This document shows, in pieces, positions 4,451 to 7,361 of a stretch of DNA of 7,361 bases. The notes below the pieces were generated by a model. It was not told the origin of the DNA and did no database searches. It saw nothing but the letters and a program-made list of their open reading frames with translations. A program made the translations under genes and the position numbers. The stretch spans positions 1 to 7,361 of the forward strand of contig JADIND010000054.1 in NCBI GenBank assembly GCA_017694215.1. Direction: 5' to 3'. The stretch is from Candidatus Scatousia excrementipullorum. Lineage in GTDB: Bacteria; Cyanobacteriota; Vampirovibrionia; Gastranaerophilales; Gastranaerophilaceae. Each line of letters starts with the position of its first letter. Position 1 is the first letter of the stretch.

Positions 4451-7273
4451 TTACAGTACACCTTTGAGATATTGTCCGGTGAAAGATTTTTTGTTTTTTG
4501 CTACTTGCTGCGGGGTTCCTGTTGCAATTATCTGACCTCCGCCATTACCGCCTTCCGGTCCCAAATCAATTATGTAATCCGCAACCTTAATTAAATCAAG
4601 ATTATGTTCAATTATCAAAATGGTGTTCCCTTGATCGGCAAGCTGCTGAATAATTTTAATAAGCTTATCCAAATCATACCAGTGCAGCCCGACGGACGGT
4701 TCATCCATAAGATAAAGGGTTTTACCCGTAGCACGTTTATTAAGTTCCGAGGCAAGTTTAATTCTCTGAGCTTCTCCGCCGGATAGGGTTGTTGCACTCT
4801 GCCCGAGTTTAATATAATCAAGGCCTACATCATAGAGAGTTTGGAGTTTATTTTTAATGGCAGGAATACTGTCAAAAAATTCCAGAGCCTCTTTTACACT
4901 CATATCAAGGACATCTGCAATAGTTTTTCCTTTGTATTTAACTTCCAGTGTTTCTCTGTTATATCGTTTTCCTTTACATACCGGACATTTTACGTAAACA
5001 TCCGAGAGAAAGTTCATTTCAATTTTGTGAACACCGTCGCCTTTGCAGGCTTCACAGCGTCCGCCTTTTACATTGAAACTGAATCTTCCGGGTTTATAGC
5101 CGCGAACTTTTGCCTCATTTGTTTTTGCATACAAATCTCTTATATGAGTAAATAAATCCGTGTAAGTAGCAGGGTTTGAACGCGGCGTTCTGCCAATCGG
5201 CGACTGGTCAATATCAATTATCTTATCTATATTTTCAAAACCTTCAATTTTATCAACACCTTGCGGTTTCGGCTTGTTGCCGCGAAGTTGATGAAGTGCA
5301 TATTCATAAATCAAGTCTTGCATCAGTGTTGACTTACCTGATCCTGAAATACCCGTTAATACAACAATTTTACCGAGCGGAATGTCAACATCTATATTTT
5401 TTAAATTATTCAAATGTGCATTTTTAACTCTGAGAAAATGTCCGTTGCCCTCGCGAATTTTATCAGGTACCGGAATATATTTTTCACCGCTCAAATACTG
5501 ACCTGTTAAAGATGACTTACAGTTAATAATATCCTGCAAAGTTCCCTGAGCAACAATTTTACCGCCGTTTATACCTGCTTTAGGCCCGATATCTACGATG
5601 TAATCAGCATTACGCATAGTATCCTCATCGTGTTCGACAACGATAAGAGTGTTTCCGAGATTACGCAGTTTTATAAGCGTTTTTATAAGCCTGTCGTTAT
5701 CTCTCTGGTGCAGGCCTATTGAAGGTTCATCAAGAACATACAAAACTCCGGACAAACCGCTTCCGATTTGTGTAGCAAGCCTGATTCTTTGTGCCTCACC
5801 GCCGGATAAAGTTCCGGCACGACGTGCCAAATCGAGATAAGCAAGTCCTACATCACACAGGAAACGAAGCCGGGCTCTGATTTCATCCAATATTTGTTTT
5901 GCAATCTGCAAATGATACTCATCTAGTTCTAGATAAAGATCGTTTATAAAATTCAATGCCTCATCAATCGGCATAAGCGTAAATTCGTAAATATTTTTCC
6001 CTTTTATTCTGACCGCTAACGGAAACGGTTTCAGTCTTGCTCCGCCGCATGCCGGACACGGAGTTGTAACCATATATTTTTCAATTTCTTCCCGCCAGTA
6101 TTCTCCGTTTGAATCATTGTAACGTTTTTCAAGAAACGGAATTACACCTGAAAATCTATGATATTTAGTTTCATATCTGTGTGTGCCAAATTTCATGACA
6201 TGAAACTTAACTAAATCATCACCTCCGTATAGGATTATATGCTGCTGTTCTTCCGGCAAATCCTCAAATGGAGTATCCATATCAATTCCATAATGTTCAC
6301 AAACTGATTTTAAAACATCTTCATAGTATGTTGTTGACGTCTTTGACCACGGATAAATTGCCCCGTCACGCAACGATTTTGTTCTATCAGGGACTATAAG
6401 GTTCGAGTCTATAACAAAATCGGCTCCCAGGCCTCCGCAGCGTTCACATGCACCGTAAGGATTATTGAAAGAAAATATTCTAGGAACCAGCTCTTCAAAG
6501 CTTATATTACATCTCGGGCAGGATAATTTTTCACTGAATATAATCTCCTTTTCTCCGACGATATCAACAACTACAATGCCGTCAGCTTTTTTTAATGCAA
6601 TCTGGACGCTGTCGGCAATTCTTGAGCGGGCTGTTTTTTTGACAACAATCCTGTCGACAACAACATTTATTGTATGTTTTTTTGTTTTAGCAAGCTCTAT
6701 TTCATCTTCATCAAGGTTATAAATCTCACCGTCAACTTTTACTCTTACAAATCCTTCCTGTCTGAGTTCTTCAAACGTTGATTGAAACTCTCCTTTTTTA
6801 CCCCTTACAATCGGTGCAAGAATTTGAATTTTAGTACCTTCACCTATTTTCAAGATACTGTTTACGATTTCATCAATAGACTGCGGCTTGATTTCATCTC
6901 CGCATTCGGGACAATAAGGAGTACCTACACGGGCATAAAGAAGCCTTAAGTAGTCATAAATTTCCGTAACGGTACCTACCGTTGAACGAGGATTATTACT
7001 TGTCGATTTCTGGTCAATGGAAATTGCGGGAGAAAGCCCGTCAATATATTCAACGTCAGGCTTATCCATCTGTCCGAGAAACTGTCTTGCATAAGTCGAA
7101 AGGCTTTCAATATAGCGTCTTTGCCCTTCCGCAAATATAGTATCAAATGCAAGCGAACTCTTGCCCGAACCTGACACTCCCGTAAAAACGATTAGTTCAT
7201 TTTTGGGGATTTCAAGCGATACGTCTTTTAAATTATGTTCCTTAGCACCCTTAATCGTAATTTTATCTATCAT
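4451..7273 (-). CDS. uvrA: excinuclease ABC subunit A
   Basis: UvrA is the damage-sensing ATPase of nucleotide excision repair. As a dimer it scans DNA, loads UvrB at lesions and leaves before UvrC cuts. The 940-residue product is full length (E. coli has 940). ATPase I has Walker A GVSGSGKS (32-39), signature LSGGE (489-493) and Walker B LYVLDEP (511-517). ATPase II has Walker A GISGSGKS (641-648), signature LSGGE (830-834) and Walker B LYLMDEP (853-859). Zinc sites are C252/C255/C276/C279 and C740/C743/C763/C766. Further CxxC pairs sit at 121-124 and 406-409. All key residues are present. The start MIDKITIKGAKEHNLK matches the family N-terminus, yet there is no Shine-Dalgarno and the promoter candidate abuts the ATG. 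No terminator is visible after its stop, so some read-through into the secreted-protein operon 90 bp downstream is possible. Identification is secure. Confidence 0.99.
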   Translation of the reverse strand: MIDKITIKGAKEHNLKDVSLEIPKNELIVFTGVSGSGKSSLAFDTIFAEGQRRYIESLSTYARQFLGQMDKPDVEYIDGLSPAISIDQKSTSNNPRSTVGTVTEIYDYLRLLYARVGTPYCPECGDEIKPQSIDEIVNSILKIGEGTKIQILAPIVRGKKGEFQSTFEELRQEGFVRVKVDGEIYNLDEDEIELAKTKKHTINVVVDRIVVKKTARSRIADSVQIALKKADGIVVVDIVGEKEIIFSEKLSCPRCNISFEELVPRIFSFNNPYGACERCGGLGADFVIDSNLIVPDRTKSLRDGAIYPWSKTSTTYYEDVLKSVCEHYGIDMDTPFEDLPEEQQHIILYGGDDLVKFHVMKFGTHRYETKYHRFSGVIPFLEKRYNDSNGEYWREEIEKYMVTTPCPACGGARLKPFPLAVRIKGKNIYEFTLMPIDEALNFINDLYLELDEYHLQIAKQILDEIRARLRFLCDVGLAYLDLARRAGTLSGGEAQRIRLATQIGSGLSGVLYVLDEPSIGLHQRDNDRLIKTLIKLRNLGNTLIVVEHDEDTMRNADYIVDIGPKAGINGGKIVAQGTLQDIINCKSSLTGQYLSGEKYIPVPDKIREGNGHFLRVKNAHLNNLKNIDVDIPLGKIVVLTGISGSGKSTLMQDLIYEYALHQLRGNKPKPQGVDKIEGFENIDKIIDIDQSPIGRTPRSNPATYTDLFTHIRDLYAKTNEAKVRGYKPGRFSFNVKGGRCEACKGDGVHKIEMNFLSDVYVKCPVCKGKRYNRETLEVKYKGKTIADVLDMSVKEALEFFDSIPAIKNKLQTLYDVGLDYIKLGQSATTLSGGEAQRIKLASELNKRATGKTLYLMDEPSVGLHWYDLDKLIKIIQQLADQGNTILIIEHNLDLIKVADYIIDLGPEGGNGGGQIIATGTPQQVAKNKKSFTGQYLKGVL

Positions 7274-7279
7274 AACTAA

Positions 7280-7307
7280 ATTATCGCACTAAAAATTTCA
7301 CAGGCAA
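7280..7307 (-). promoter_or_regulatory. candidate uvrA promoter, apparently leaderless
   Basis: On the minus strand TTGCCT (7307-7302) and GATAAT (7285-7280) are 16 nt apart, with TGC directly upstream of the -10 box (extended -10). Only six bases separate the box from the uvrA ATG, so the usual 7-nt distance places the first transcribed base at the A of ATG. I see no SOS-type operator here. Confidence 0.5.
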
Positions 7308-7339
7308 GAATTTCTTTTCTTATTTTTTGATAACAAAAG

Positions 7340-7361
7340 CTCCTTCTAGTAAAAGAAGGAG
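7340..7361. terminator. hairpin at right edge, possible terminator
   Basis: CTCCTTCT (7340-7347) and AGAAGGAG (7354-7361) form an 8-bp perfect stem around the loop AGTAAA. On the minus strand the stem is followed by C and then TTTT, a weak terminator for a gene to the right. On the plus strand whatever follows lies outside the window, so direction cannot be settled. Confidence 0.5.

Noticed and set aside
4841..5155. 104-codon plus-strand frame inside uvrA, with shorter ones at 5176-5427, 5649-5840 and 6465-6722
   Set aside because: All lie antisense to the intact, strongly conserved uvrA frame, and their products are low-complexity Phe/Ser/Ile-rich.

Overview
The window is about 7.4 kb of AT-rich bacterial DNA. 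It carries two housekeeping loci, a ribosomal protein S2 / elongation factor Ts operon (rpsB-tsf) and the excision-repair gene uvrA, with a small accessory block of unrecognised secreted proteins between them. The S2 N-terminus is of the kind seen in Cyanobacteria and their non-photosynthetic relatives. Together with the low GC and a LysM protein that has no signal peptide, this points to a Vampirovibrionia / 'Melainabacteria' (Gastranaerophilales-like) genome. That placement is inferred from sequence feel; no search was run.

Layout from left to right. Positions 1-599 (minus) hold the N-terminal 199 residues of a two-LysM protein that runs off the left edge. The 339-bp divergent gap that follows has little in its lysM-proximal half, then a TATAAT box and a GC-rich, hairpin-forming leader in front of rpsB. 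rpsB (939-1727) and tsf (1806-2669) form an operon. The 78-bp spacer between them is almost filled by a 21-bp imperfect hairpin, and the operon closes with a perfectly symmetric, bidirectional intrinsic terminator at 2694-2727.

Next come a 47-codon gene on the plus strand (2878-3021) with its own promoter and ribosome binding site, and two convergent minus-strand genes (3747-4361, then 3025-3732). The two encode exported proteins that are diverged tandem paralogues. The small gene and the second paralogue end only 3 bp apart with no terminator between them. Transcripts from either side should therefore run antisense into the other, and the minus-strand transcript would probably stop at the shared palindromic terminator behind tsf. 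The small gene and the paralogue pair also have nearly the same extended -10 box.

uvrA (4451-7273, minus) is intact and full length. Its only good promoter candidate would start the RNA at the A of its ATG and no Shine-Dalgarno is visible, so it may be a leaderless mRNA. A hairpin at the right edge probably ends a transcript from a neighbouring gene.

The least described material is the paralogous secreted pair with its small convergent partner, and the structured rpsB leader. No mobile element, CRISPR array, tRNA or rRNA was seen.
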